From: Lysobacteraceae bacterium
GTDB lineage: Bacteria > Pseudomonadota > Gammaproteobacteria > Xanthomonadales > Xanthomonadaceae
NCBI GenBank assembly: GCA_003505795.1
Contig: DNXT01000390.1
Coordinates: 1 to 6,129 of the forward strand
Direction: 5' to 3'
Length of the DNA: 6,129 nt
Part shown: one piece after another, positions 5,946 to 6,129 of the stretch
Numbering within the stretch: the first letter of the stretch is position 1
How the letters are laid out: every line of letters begins with the position of its first letter
Translations under genes and position numbers: made by a program
The notes under the pieces: model-generated
The model's input: the letters and a program-made list of their open reading frames with translations, nothing else
Databases searched by the model: none
Told to the model about the DNA's origin: nothing

Positions 5946-6096
5946 CCTTCTCCCGTCTGCGGGGCCATGGCCCTATTTCGGAGGGAGGGTGGCGCGCAGC
6001 GCCGGATGAGGGCGCGGCCTGCGGGCATTGCCTGCGCCTGCGCGGAGGCAGCCCCCATCCGCCCTGCGGGCACCTGCCCCCGCAAGCGGGAGAAGG
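5946..6096. repeat. Large nested imperfect inverted repeat, intergenic element
   Basis: Outer arms 5946-5964 (CCTTCTCCCGTCTGCGGGG) and the reverse complement of 6078-6096 agree at 17 of 19 bases. Each arm is itself a hairpin: CCCG-TCTG-CGGG (5952-5963) and CCCG-CAAG-CGGG (6079-6090). A second pair lies inside: 5988-6012 (GGTGGCGCGC, then GGATGAGGG) and, inverted, 6052-6074 (GGTGCCCGC, then GGATGGGGG). The left inner unit also has the stem GGCGC-GCA-GCGCC (5991-6003). The style matches the CCTTCTCCCG/CGGGAGAAGG repeats common between genes in Xanthomonadaceae. It starts 22 bases after the regulator stop, so it may end that transcript, though there is no T-run. A minus-strand open frame of 69 codons across it is low-complexity repeat translation, not a gene. 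Confidence 0.65.
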
Positions 6097-6129
6097 AAGA
6101 AGTGCCCCCGTTTGCGAGAGCCGAAACAT

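Noticed and set aside
4715..6085. 456-codon minus-strand open frame opposite the GlxA-like gene
   Set aside because: Shadow translation rich in Ala, Arg, Gln and Gly; the plus-strand gene has two recognisable domains and a ribosome binding site.
5920..6129. 69-codon minus-strand open frame at the right edge
   Set aside because: It lies almost wholly within the nested inverted repeat and translates to low-complexity Pro/Arg/Gly; no ribosome binding context can be seen because its start touches the window edge.

Overview
The window is GC-rich, close to 70% by eye, with dense coding and strong G/C third positions. Protein wording, promoter style and intergenic repeat types suggest a gammaproteobacterium of the Xanthomonadaceae (Xanthomonas/Lysobacter/Stenotrophomonas-like). 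This placement is by recognition only; no search was run. It reads as ordinary chromosomal DNA. No phage, plasmid, CRISPR, tRNA or rRNA signal was seen.

Layout, left to right: (1) the 3' end of a sodium:solute symporter gene of the sugar-transporter type, on the plus strand and cut by the window edge; (2) a 182-base convergent intergenic region with a REP-like inverted pair built on perfect 19-base arms; (3) a minus-strand two-gene operon for a RegB/RegA (PrrBA, ActSR, RoxSR) redox two-component system, joined by an ATGA overlap; (4) a 190-base divergent control region with a perfect RegA-type operator close to regB and a -10 element so near the ispG start codon that a leaderless mRNA is predicted; (5) plus-strand ispG overlapping a PAP2-family membrane phosphatase gene by 20 bases; (6) a 139-base gap with two short palindromes; (7) a plus-strand GlxA-like regulator with a DJ-1/PfpI-type domain followed by an AraC helix-turn-helix domain; (8) a 206-base tail with a large nested imperfect inverted repeat of about 150 bases and no convincing gene.

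How the parts may work together: RegB senses the quinone pool and cytoplasmic redox state and phosphorylates RegA. The operator upstream of regB suggests autoregulation. IspG, transcribed divergently from the same region, is an oxygen-sensitive 4Fe-4S enzyme of the MEP isoprenoid pathway, so control by the neighbouring redox regulator is plausible but unproven. The overlapping PAP2 gene could encode a polyprenyl-pyrophosphate or other lipid phosphatase, which would fit beside isoprenoid synthesis, but its substrate cannot be read from sequence.

No wholly new system was found. The best leads are the RegA box, the predicted leaderless ispG transcript, the ispG-PAP2 coupling and the two structured repeat elements.
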